The notes below the pieces were generated by a model. The model had not been told where the DNA came from. It ran no database searches and saw only the letters and a program-made list of their open reading frames with translations. Below, piece by piece: positions 39,187-46,873 of a stretch of 64,000 nucleotides of DNA; positions within the stretch are counted from its first letter, which is position 1; the number at the start of each line of letters is the position of its first letter. Source of the stretch: Plantactinospora endophytica (lineage in GTDB: Bacteria; Actinomycetota; Actinomycetes; Mycobacteriales; Micromonosporaceae); the NCBI RefSeq assembly GCF_016862915.1, contig NZ_BONW01000013.1, positions 124,001 to 188,000 on the forward strand, in the 5' to 3' direction. The translations under genes and the position numbers were made by a program.

Positions 39187-41994
39187 ATGAACTCGTACGG
39201 CGATCCTAGTTCCGCGCGCGGTCGGGCGCAGTACCCGGGCGCGAACGGCGACTCTGGACCAGCGGACGATCCATACCAGCGCCCGTCCTGGGACGATCCG
39301 GGAGCCGCTCGCCGCTCGTCCGACGGCGACCGGGGCGGCTGGCCCGCCAACCAGGGCCGGGCCGGCGGCGCGTCGGCCCGAGCCAGCGTCAGCGGCGGGG
39401 CCTCGCCCGGCCGGGCCACACCGCCGGGGCGGGCGTCCGTCGACGGTGGTCTGGTCGCTTCCGTCTCGCCCACCTCTGGTTCCGCCTCGGCGGGTCGGGC
39501 GCGGGTTGGCGGTAGCGCGTCCGTTTCCGCCGCGCCCGCTTTGGCCGGGCGTTACGGTGCCGGTGGGGCGTCCGCGGGCCGCGCGAGCGTCGGTAGCGCT
39601 TCGGTGGCTGGTGGCGGTGCGGGTGGCGACAGTGGCCGGGCCGGCGTGGGCCGGGCGGCGGTCCCGGTCTCCTCGGCGGGTCCGAGCGGAGTGGACGAGC
39701 CGAACCGTCCAGGGCGGTCCGGTGCCCGCCGTGGTCGCCGGGGTGAGTTGGACGAGGCGGCCCAGAAGCGGGCCAAGAAGCGCAAGCGGATGAACGTCGT
39801 CATCGCGATGTTCGCGGTGTTCGTCATGTTGGCCGGGGGCGGGGTCGTGGGTATCACCTACTACTCGACCAATATCGTCATGCCGAACCAGATTCCGTTG
39901 CCGGTCGGCACCACGATCCTTGACAGCAGGGGCAAGACGATTGTCACCCTTGGTCAGCAGGCGAGGACGATCGTGCCGTTGAGCAAGGTTCCGCAGCATG
40001 TGCAGTGGGCGGTGGCGGCGGCCGAGGACCGGAGCTTCTACGACCACGACGGTGTGGACTATGTTGGCATCGCCCGAGCCGCATGGAACAACTTTACGGG
40101 TGGCACGAAGCAGGGTGCGTCCACCATCACCCAGCAGTACGCCCGGAACGCCTACCAGAACCTGGCGGATGACAGTTACCAGAGGAAACTCAAGGAAGCG
40201 ATCTTCGCCTCCCGGCTGAACGACGAGTTCAGCAAGGAGGAGATCATGCAGCACTATCTGAACACCATCTACTTCGGTCGAGGCGCCTACGGCATCGAGA
40301 TGGCCGCCCTCACGTTCTTCGGCAAGTCGGCGGAGAAGCTCGACGTCGGCGAGGGCGCGGTGCTGGCCGGGATGATCAAGCAGCCGGTCAACGACCCGCA
40401 GACCGGCGTGAAGGGCTACGACCCGGCCCAGAACCCGGAGGCCGCCGAGGACCGGTGGAACTACGTGCTCAACGGCATGGTGGAGAAGAAGTGGCTGGAC
40501 CCGGCCAAGCGGCCAGCCACGTACCCGACGGTGGCGAAGCCGAGGGACGCCAGCGCCTCGGTAGGGGTGAAGACGCCCAAGGGAAACGTCGTCAACTACG
40601 TGCGGGCCGAGATGGACGCGATGGGACTGTGCCACGACGGCGCCGTGCCCGCCGGCAGCGCGAAACCGAACTGTCAGACCACGTTGGCCACGGACGGATA
40701 CAAGATCACGACGAGCATCGACCGCAGGCTGCAGGACGCGGCGGAGGCGGCGGCGCAGCAGGAGAAGAAAAGCTCTCCGCTTTCCGATCAGCCCGAAAAC
40801 CTCCAGGCGGCGTTGGTCTCGATCGACCCGAAGACCGGCCGCGTCCTCGCCTACTACGGCGGCAACAGTGGCGTCGGAATCGACTACGCCGGAAAGAACA
40901 TCATCGGCGGCAAGCTGGTCGGCGGACATCCGCCGGGCTCGTCGTTCAAGGTGTACACCCTGGCCGCGGCGATCGAGGCGAAGATCTCCATCGAGTCGCA
41001 CTGGGACTCCACCCCCTTCAAGCCCGAGGGTTTCAAGGACCAGGTGGTCAACGCCGGCCGGAACCCCGACTGCAAGAAGTACTGCGAGCTGGCCCATTCG
41101 ACCGTCCAGTCCTACAACGTGCCCTTCTACCACGTGAGCGCGAAGATCGGCCCAGACAACATCGTCGGCATGGCGCGGCAGGCCGGGGTCACCACGATGT
41201 GGACCACCGGCGGCAAGGGACCGGAGCCAGTCGACCTGACCAAGAAAAAGCCTGAGGAGGTGGCCCCGTCGCCGTTCTTCCACGTGGTGGCGTACGGGCA
41301 GTACCCGATCACGGTGCTCGACCATGCGAACGGACTCGCCACACTCGCCAACCGGGGCAAGTACAACAAGGCCCACTTCATCGTCAAGATCGAGCAGCAG
41401 GACAAGCAGACCGGGGTGTGGAAGAAGATCGGTGGCGAGCAGATCAAACCGGCGCAGCGGATCCAAGCCGACGTTGCCGACGAGGTCACCTCGGTGCTCA
41501 AGAAGATTCCCGGTGCCAACAACCACAGCCTTGCCGGCGGTCGTGCTGCGGCCGGCAAGACCGGCACCTGGCAGTACGGTGACACGAAGCAGAACGCGGA
41601 TGCCTGGATGGTTGGTTACACGCCCGAGATAGCCACGGCAGTCTGGATCGGCAGCGACAACCCCAAGAAGCCGAAGATTCTCAAGGCCGGCGGCGGCGAC
41701 GTCAGCGGTGGAGGCCTGCCCGCCGACATCTGGAAGCAGTACATGGACAAGGCGCTCGACGGCGTCAAGAAATCCACGCTGCCGGACTCGAAGGGGCTGG
41801 GCAACCGCGAGGCGGGCAACGGAGAAAAGCCGGCGGCCCCGCCACCGAACTGCGCGAATCCGGTCGACGGGGTATGCCCACCGACCAACCCTGGTGACCC
41901 TGACCCCGGTGACCCCAATCCCGGCGATCCGGACGGTCCAGGCGGTCCCGTCATCGCCGACCCGGATCGGCCGGGCGACAACACCGCCGACTAG
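39187..41994 (+). CDS. Class A penicillin-binding protein (bifunctional transglycosylase/transpeptidase)
   Basis: 935 residues, membrane-anchored peptidoglycan synthase. A cytoplasmic N terminus of about 200 residues is very rich in Gly, Ala, Ser and Arg, with repeats such as GRASV and GSAS. One membrane helix lies at about 203-225. The GT51 transglycosylase has catalytic Glu280 in AAEDRSFYDHDGVD and the second motif GASTITQQYARN. The transpeptidase has nucleophile Ser585 in SSFK, S642-Y643-N644, and K791-T792-G793. The C-terminal tail is a Pro/Asp/Gly-rich spacer (PGDPDPGDPNPGDPDGPGG). All catalytic motifs are intact. It stands alone, as PBP1A/PonA genes often do. Confidence 0.95.
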   Translation: MNSYGDPSSARGRAQYPGANGDSGPADDPYQRPSWDDPGAARRSSDGDRGGWPANQGRAGGASARASVSGGASPGRATPPGRASVDGGLVASVSPTSGSASAGRARVGGSASVSAAPALAGRYGAGGASAGRASVGSASVAGGGAGGDSGRAGVGRAAVPVSSAGPSGVDEPNRPGRSGARRGRRGELDEAAQKRAKKRKRMNVVIAMFAVFVMLAGGGVVGITYYSTNIVMPNQIPLPVGTTILDSRGKTIVTLGQQARTIVPLSKVPQHVQWAVAAAEDRSFYDHDGVDYVGIARAAWNNFTGGTKQGASTITQQYARNAYQNLADDSYQRKLKEAIFASRLNDEFSKEEIMQHYLNTIYFGRGAYGIEMAALTFFGKSAEKLDVGEGAVLAGMIKQPVNDPQTGVKGYDPAQNPEAAEDRWNYVLNGMVEKKWLDPAKRPATYPTVAKPRDASASVGVKTPKGNVVNYVRAEMDAMGLCHDGAVPAGSAKPNCQTTLATDGYKITTSIDRRLQDAAEAAAQQEKKSSPLSDQPENLQAALVSIDPKTGRVLAYYGGNSGVGIDYAGKNIIGGKLVGGHPPGSSFKVYTLAAAIEAKISIESHWDSTPFKPEGFKDQVVNAGRNPDCKKYCELAHSTVQSYNVPFYHVSAKIGPDNIVGMARQAGVTTMWTTGGKGPEPVDLTKKKPEEVAPSPFFHVVAYGQYPITVLDHANGLATLANRGKYNKAHFIVKIEQQDKQTGVWKKIGGEQIKPAQRIQADVADEVTSVLKKIPGANNHSLAGGRAAAGKTGTWQYGDTKQNADAWMVGYTPEIATAVWIGSDNPKKPKILKAGGGDVSGGGLPADIWKQYMDKALDGVKKSTLPDSKGLGNREAGNGEKPAAPPPNCANPVDGVCPPTNPGDPDPGDPNPGDPDGPGGPVIADPDRPGDNTAD

Positions 41995-42045
41995 CCTAAG
42001 CCCCGAGGAACTTGCCAGCAGCCAAGAGATCTGGAACACGGCAGC

Positions 42046-42372
42046 CTAATTGCGCTGGTACTCCGACCGGTGCTGCCTGGCGGTAGCCGGGCACTCGGCT
42101 GCGTCTGCTGCAGGGTCTGACTTCCCGAGCGCCGCTTTCGGTGATCTTGTGGCGTTGGCTCGCGCCTGAAGCAGGATGCGTTTGCGGAGCAGGTTGAAGC
42201 TCGCGCGGCCGTAGCCGAGGCGGTTGACCAGTCTAGCTCTGGTGTTTCGTCCGTCGACCCGGCCGGAGCTCTACGTCGTGAAGAGTCCGGCCAGGACGGC
42301 CTTGCTGCGGGCTGCCTACGCGCGGATCTGTTTGAGTTCCTTGAATTAGTCGACCTTGGTGGGGGCGGACGT
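42046..42372 (-). pseudogene. Degraded C-terminal end of an ISL3-family transposase
   Basis: On the reverse strand the frame reads FKELKQIRA, a stop, AARSKAVLAGLFTT, a stop, then SSGRVDGRNTRARLVNRLGY and GRASFNLLRKRILL. It ends at TAG (42048-42046). The SSGRVDGRN...YGRASF pattern is the hallmark of the C-terminal end of ISL3-family transposases, where a Trp-Ser/Asn-G-x-x-E/D-G motif recurs. At least three in-frame stops and the missing N-terminal two thirds show it is dead. It lies 51 bp after the PBP stop. No terminal inverted repeats were recognised. Confidence 0.65.
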
Positions 42373-42443
42373 GCTGGAGCCCTCCCGATGGCGGTCGGAC
42401 TGTCAGCGTCCGCTTCGGGAGGGCTTGTCAGCGGAAGTAGTGG

Positions 42444-42947
42444 TCAGGTGATGATGGAGCCGGGGGAGTAGAACGTTCCTCTGATCGGAGGGTAGCCGTC
42501 CTTCCACGTCACCGTGGCCGCCATCACACTTTGGACACGGCCGGACACTCCGTTGAAGGGCACGCTGTGACTGCAGGTCGTAGATGGGCCGAGAGCCACC
42601 GGGCAGGTCTTCACCGGGGCGAGGATGATGCCGTGCTGGGCGATGCCGATCTGCATGAAGATGGCGTCGGTCTCGGTCGCCAACTGGTTGTCGTCGGTCC
42701 ACCGGCAAGCAACGGCCCAGGTCACGTTGAGGGCGCCGTTGTACACGGTGACGTCGTTGCCGTAGCTGACGTGGCAGAGGATCGGTGCACCGGGTGCCTG
42801 CACGGTGATGGCGGAGGGATCGCTGAACGCGGCGCGTGGGCCGACTGCTTGTGCGGCGGCCGGCGTGGCGCTCAGGGTGAGACTCGCCAGCGAGGCGGTG
42901 AACACGACGACGAGAAGCCGAAGAGATCGTAGACGTCGCAGTTTCAT
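42444..42947 (-). CDS. Secreted protein of unknown function
   Basis: 167 residues. The signal peptide (MKLRRLRSLRLLVVVFTASL, then ASLTLSATPAAAQA) is likely cleaved near AAA-QA. The mature domain of about 130 residues has four cysteines (ILCHVSYG, WAVACRW, KTCPVAL, TTCSHSV), enough for two disulfides. It is rich in beta-strand sequence. I recognise no family. Single gene; the upstream neighbour is the acyltransferase, about 490 bp away. Confidence 0.72.
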   Translation of the reverse strand: MKLRRLRSLRLLVVVFTASLASLTLSATPAAAQAVGPRAAFSDPSAITVQAPGAPILCHVSYGNDVTVYNGALNVTWAVACRWTDDNQLATETDAIFMQIGIAQHGIILAPVKTCPVALGPSTTCSHSVPFNGVSGRVQSVMAATVTWKDGYPPIRGTFYSPGSIIT

Positions 42948-43438
42948 GAGGCTCCTTGTAGATTGCGAGTCGGTCGTAGCCGCAGTGCGTGGTCGACATC
43001 CGTGGATATTCGCGATGGCTCAGGGACGCGTACGGTGAACCTCCATTTCGGCGCTGCGGTCGCTGTCCCTCTGGCACCGTGCGGTCGGGTCGATGATCGG
43101 TACGGCGGGCGATACCGATCACGCAGTGGACAGTTGCGACTACGGAAGGGCTACCGGTGACGATGCGGTCATCGACTGGATTCCAACTGAACGCCAACTG
43201 GACGCCAGGATCGTTAAGACCGACCAGAGCGGTCGCCCAGGGTCGGTAGGTCGAGTTCGGCGGCGGCCTGGTACGGGGCGCCGGTGGTACTTCGTCCGCC
43301 GGGAACCGGACGAAATCACGCAACGGATTCTCGACCACCTCCGCCTCAAGCAGGGCCGCAACCGCAACTCTCGTGCTGGTTTGATCCCCGTTTGGGTTGG
43401 CGGGAAGTCCGATGCCTCGTGCGGTACACGCGTCGTGG
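42948..43438. other. Intergenic region with an inverted repeat
   Basis: No supported gene. GATCGGTA (43095-43102) and TACCGATC (43113-43120) form a perfect 8-bp inverted repeat with a 10-nt loop. It could be a terminator for the acyltransferase (stop at 43439 on the reverse strand) or an operator for the secreted-protein gene. Other frames are short and without motifs. Confidence 0.4.
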
Positions 43439-44095
43439 TCACCTACGGGCGTAGTGCGGCACGTATTCCTGGCAGGTGAGGGACTGGATGGTGGCCATCA
43501 GGGTGTCGGTGAGCCGGCGGATGTCCGCCGGCGCCTCGATGTGCACCGGGATGGCTGGCCCGAAGGTGATGCTGATCGGGTGGCGTCGGGGAAGGCGTGA
43601 CCCGGGCGGGCGTACGTGGTTTGTGCCGCGGATGCCGACCGGAATGATGGGGACGCTGGCCTGGTGGGCGAGGCGAACTGCGCCGGTGCGGCCACGGTAG
43701 AGGCGGCCGTCGGGGGAGCGGGTGCCCTCGGGGAAGACGGCTACCAGGCCGCCGGAGCGGAGTACGGGCACTGCGGCGTCGAATGCCGCGAGGGCTGCCC
43801 GGCCGCCGTTCCGCTCGACCGGGATGGCGCCCATGCCCGTGACGATTCGTCGGGTGAGGTGGCCACGGGGCCCGGGAGAGCGGAAGTATTCGGCCTTGGC
43901 CCAGAAGGCGATGTGTCGGGGTGTCAGGATTCCGAGGAACAGTTGGTCGGCGACCGACAGGTGGTTGGCGGCCAGGATCGCGCCTCCGGTGTCGGGGAGG
44001 TGGCCGAGGCCGTCGACGGTGGGGCGCCAGGAATGGCTCAGGTATCGGCCGACGGTGTGCTGGGCCAGCCCGTACAGGGGTGGGGTGCGGGTCAT
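43439..44095 (-). CDS. 1-acyl-glycerol-3-phosphate acyltransferase family protein (PlsC-like)
   Basis: 218 residues. Acyltransferase motif I NHLSVADQ (NHxxxxD, with catalytic His), motif III FPEGTRSPDGRLYRGRTGAV and motif IV IIPVGIRGTNHV are all present. It transfers an acyl group from acyl-CoA/ACP to a lysophospholipid or similar hydroxyl at the membrane face. Its ATG overlaps the stop of the TetR gene upstream (ATGA), so the two are co-translated and TetR probably controls acyltransferase levels in response to lipid or acyl-CoA state. Confidence 0.87.
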   Translation of the reverse strand: MTRTPPLYGLAQHTVGRYLSHSWRPTVDGLGHLPDTGGAILAANHLSVADQLFLGILTPRHIAFWAKAEYFRSPGPRGHLTRRIVTGMGAIPVERNGGRAALAAFDAAVPVLRSGGLVAVFPEGTRSPDGRLYRGRTGAVRLAHQASVPIIPVGIRGTNHVRPPGSRLPRRHPISITFGPAIPVHIEAPADIRRLTDTLMATIQSLTCQEYVPHYARR

Positions 44096-44670
44096 GCAGC
44101 GGGTCCGAGGTGGGCGGTGAGGGTGGCGTCGAGCAGTGCGGCGGGATCGGTGGCGCCGGTCGCGAGGGTGAGGCTGCCCCAGTTCCACAGTTGGGCGATG
44201 CCGTGCAGGTTGGCCCAGAGTGCTCCTGCGGTGACCTGGGCCGGCGGCTCGGGGGCGGGCCGGGCCTGCGCGACCAGGTCGGTGAGGAGCCGGAAGAGCG
44301 GGAGGCTGGTGTCGCGTAGCCCTAGGTGGCCGCTTTCCAGCAGGTCGTGGCGAAACATCAGTTCGTACCGGCCGCGCCGGGTGGCGGCGAAGTCCAGGTA
44401 GACCTGGGCCAGCGTCGCAAGCTGGGCGCGTGGGTTGCCTCCCGCCTCGGCCAGGGCGGAGTTGGCCCGGGTGGTGAGGTCGGTGAACCCGTCGCGGGCG
44501 ATGGCCGACAGCAACTCCAGGTGGGTGGGAAAGTAGCGGCGCGGCGCGCCGTGCGAGACGCCGGCGCGTCGGGCGATTTCTCGTAGTGACACCGCGGACG
44601 GGCCCTCGTTGTCGAGTAGTTCGCCGCCGACACGGATGAGGCGGTCGCGTAAACCCTCGTCAGCTTGCAT
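44092..44670 (-). CDS. TetR-family transcriptional regulator (acyltransferase operon)
   Basis: 192 residues. DNA-binding domain at the N terminus (LLDNEGPSAVSLREIARRAG, VSHGAPRRYFPTHLELLSAI) and a ligand-binding domain with the WHG-type pattern (ALWANLHGIAQLWNWGSL). The ATG at 44670 lies immediately next to a symmetrical operator at 44669-44705, so it should repress its own operon. The downstream gene is a PlsC-like acyltransferase. Confidence 0.9.
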   Translation of the reverse strand: MQADEGLRDRLIRVGGELLDNEGPSAVSLREIARRAGVSHGAPRRYFPTHLELLSAIARDGFTDLTTRANSALAEAGGNPRAQLATLAQVYLDFAATRRGRYELMFRHDLLESGHLGLRDTSLPLFRLLTDLVAQARPAPEPPAQVTAGALWANLHGIAQLWNWGSLTLATGATDPAALLDATLTAHLGPAA

Positions 44671-44705
44671 AGACGCTGTCTACCAGCTGGTAGTAGACGG
44701 TGTCT
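44669..44705. promoter_or_regulatory. TetR operator upstream of the acyltransferase operon
   Basis: The centre CTACCAGCTGGTAG (44680-44693) is a perfect 14-bp palindrome. It is flanked by TAGACG...GTGTCTA so that TAGAC/GTCTA elements repeat symmetrically over about 37 bp. It abuts the TetR start codon, which strongly suggests autorepression. Confidence 0.65.
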
Positions 44706-44903
44706 ACTCATCCTGCCTGTGTGATGGTCCCCAGACCTGCGGCGGACCGACCAGTACCCGGTGGTCGAAGAAGAGCCCGACGGCGGCGACCGGCCTCGGC
44801 AACAGCATTCCGGCCGCGACGACGAGCAGCGGTCGGTGCCAGCGCCGTGGGCCGGCGGTCGCCGGGGATGCCTGTCGGGCGTGGTCGGGAGCGTTTCCGT
44901 CAT
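44704..44903 (-). pseudogene. Frameshifted N-terminal remnant of a small membrane protein
   Basis: On the reverse strand an ATG near 44903 opens MTETLPTTPDRHPRRPP, but the membrane helix continues only in another frame: RWHRPLLVVAAGMLLPRPVA then AVGLFFDHRVLVGPPQVW, ending at a stop (44706-44704). The RWHRPLLVVAA...DHRVLVG pattern resembles the N terminus of a family of multi-helix actinobacterial membrane proteins. The gene therefore seems both frameshifted and truncated, with its cut end at the TetR operator. Confidence 0.4.
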
Positions 44904-44969
44904 GCCCGATGGTTGTTTCGCAGGCCCGGCCGCAGATCATGGCGACAACTGGACTGCGTGGGGACAGCC

Positions 44970-45620
44970 CTACCGGTCCTGGTTCAGGTGGGCCAGCACG
45001 GCGCGTACCCGGCGGTGCGAGTCGGTGGCGGGCGGCAGGTCGAGCTTGGCGAAGATGTTGGTGATGTGTTTCTCCACCGATACCGGGGCAAGGACCAGGG
45101 CGGCGCAGATCGCGGAGTTGGACAGGCCCTGGGCCATCAGGTCGAGCACCTCGCGTTCCCGGGCGGTGAGTGCCGCCACGCCCCGGTTCCGGCTGTTGCG
45201 GGCGAATAGTTGCCGGACCACCTCCGGGTCCATCACGGTTCCGCCGCCGGCCACCCGCTCCACCGCGTCGAGGAAGTCGTCCAGCGCCGTCACCCGGTCC
45301 TTGAGCAGGTAGCCGACGCCGCCCCGACCGTCGGCGAGCAGTTCGGCGGCGTACGCCCGCTCGACGTACTGGGAGAGGATCAGGACCCGGGCGTCCGGGT
45401 CGGCGGCCCGGATCGCCAGGGCCGCGCGCAGGCCCTCGTCGCGGAAGCCGGGCGGCAGGCGTACGTCCACGATGGATAGATCCGGCCGGTGGGTGGTCAC
45501 CGCGCTGGACAGCTCGGTGGCGTTGTCGACCGCGGCGACCACCTCGTGCCCGGTGTCGGTGAGCATTCGTACCAGCCCGTCGCGGAGCAGCAGCAGGTCT
45601 TCGGCGATCACGATGCGCAT
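44970..45620 (-). CDS. NarL/LuxR-family response regulator
   Basis: 216 residues. Receiver domain with phospho-acceptor Asp in LSIVDVRLPP, acidic ED near the N terminus (MRIVIAEDLLLLRDGL) and the Lys of GYLLKDRV. The C-terminal LuxR helix-turn-helix (LTAREREVLDLMAQGLSNSA) is complete. Its start overlaps the histidine kinase end by 13 bp. It is the last gene of a four-gene operon with an exporter, so it most likely controls that exporter or cell-envelope genes. Confidence 0.92.
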   Translation of the reverse strand: MRIVIAEDLLLLRDGLVRMLTDTGHEVVAAVDNATELSSAVTTHRPDLSIVDVRLPPGFRDEGLRAALAIRAADPDARVLILSQYVERAYAAELLADGRGGVGYLLKDRVTALDDFLDAVERVAGGGTVMDPEVVRQLFARNSRNRGVAALTAREREVLDLMAQGLSNSAICAALVLAPVSVEKHITNIFAKLDLPPATDSHRRVRAVLAHLNQDR

Positions 45621-46870
45621 GGGAACTCCGCGTGCAGACTGGTGGGACCACCGACCGGGCTGGTCAGGGTCAGTGTTCCGTCGAGGGCTTCGACCCGCTG
45701 GCGCAGCCCGGACAGGCCGCTGCCGGTCAGGTCGGCGCCGCCCCGACCGTCGTCGGTCAGGGTGACGGTGACGAGCCCGGGGGTCCGGGTCAGCACGATC
45801 TGGCAGGAGGTCGCCTCGGCGTGCTTGCCCGCATTGGCCAGCCCCTCGGCGGCCACGAAGTAGGCGGCCGACTCGATCGCCGCCGGGTAGCGGTCGGCCG
45901 GGTCGCCGCGTACCTCCACCGCCAGCGGACTGTCCGCGGCCAGGGCGGCGAGCGCCTGGTACAGGCCACGGTCGGTGAGGATCGGCGGGTGGATGCCCCG
46001 GACCAGCCGGCGCAGTTCGGCGAGCGCGTCGTCGAGCTGCCGACGCGCCAGCCGTACGTCCGGAACGATCTCCCCACCGGTCCGCAACTTCCGTTCGGCC
46101 AACGCCAGGGTTATCCCGGCGGCGACTATCCGGGCCTGCGCCCCGTCGTGCAGGTCCCGTTCGATCCGGCGCAGCTCGGCGGCCTGGGCGTCGACCACCC
46201 GGGCCCGGCTCTCGGCCAGTCGGGCGGCGCGCTCGACGAGCTGCCGGTGGTTCCCGGGGGCCAGCAGCGCACGGGCGACCCACACCTGGCCCCCGGCCAG
46301 TTGGCGCACCAGCCAGGCGGCGACCGGCAGCAGCGCGAGCCCGAGCAGGCTGAGCACGAACCGACCCGGCGTGGTCGTCATCGCCGGCTTGATCAGGAAC
46401 GGTGCGTTCGGGTTCGGCACCGCCCAGGCCCAGGCCGGCGCGACGGCCATGCCGAGGGTGACCGCCGTGACCACGATCCCCGCGATGCCGCCGGCCAGAC
46501 CGAGCGGAAGCAGCACGACGAGCCAGGCCAGGTCGCGCCACGTCGCCGGCTGGACCGCCACCTCGCGGATCCGCTGCCGCGTCGAGCCGTCCTCGACCGG
46601 CAGGTAGGGAGACCCGATCGGCGCGCCGAGGAGCCAGCCGGCCCGGTGCCGCTCGATCGTGGCGAGCCGCCGGGTGACCCAGGCCGCGCCGAGGAACGCC
46701 GGTGGGCCGAGCTGTGTGACCGAGACGAGCCCGACGGCGAGCGTCGACGCCAGGCTCCAGGCGAACCCGGCCACCCCGGCGGCCAGGCTGGTGACCAGGT
46801 ATCCGAGCGACCGCCCGGTGCGCGGCACCTGGGCCGCTCCGGTCAGGGTCTTCCAGGGCCGGGGTGGCAC
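45608..46870 (-). CDS. NarL-type sensor histidine kinase
   Basis: 420 residues. The N-terminal region has about four to five membrane helices with short loops (GYLVTSLAAGVAGFAWSLA onward), so it senses within or at the membrane. Next come the HisKA_3 domain with phospho-acceptor His in RRIERDLHDGAQARIVA and a HATPase domain (GLANAGKHAEA, DDGRGGADLTGSGLSGLRQR). GTG start 3 bp after the permease stop. It partners the response regulator at 44970 and, because of its location, probably detects the exporter's substrate or activity, as in bacitracin-type modules. Confidence 0.9.
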   Translation of the reverse strand: MPPRPWKTLTGAAQVPRTGRSLGYLVTSLAAGVAGFAWSLASTLAVGLVSVTQLGPPAFLGAAWVTRRLATIERHRAGWLLGAPIGSPYLPVEDGSTRQRIREVAVQPATWRDLAWLVVLLPLGLAGGIAGIVVTAVTLGMAVAPAWAWAVPNPNAPFLIKPAMTTTPGRFVLSLLGLALLPVAAWLVRQLAGGQVWVARALLAPGNHRQLVERAARLAESRARVVDAQAAELRRIERDLHDGAQARIVAAGITLALAERKLRTGGEIVPDVRLARRQLDDALAELRRLVRGIHPPILTDRGLYQALAALAADSPLAVEVRGDPADRYPAAIESAAYFVAAEGLANAGKHAEATSCQIVLTRTPGLVTVTLTDDGRGGADLTGSGLSGLRQRVEALDGTLTLTSPVGGPTSLHAEFPCAS

Positions 46871-46873
46871 GGG

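Noticed and set aside
39190-39700. Repeated GRAS/GSAS units considered as a DNA tandem repeat or CRISPR-like array
   Set aside because: The units are irregular codon-level low complexity within the PBP gene, with no constant repeat or spacer length.
39082-42039. A 985-codon open frame on the minus strand
   Set aside because: It is antisense to the class A PBP, whose catalytic motifs are all intact on the plus strand. No motif is seen in the antisense frame.
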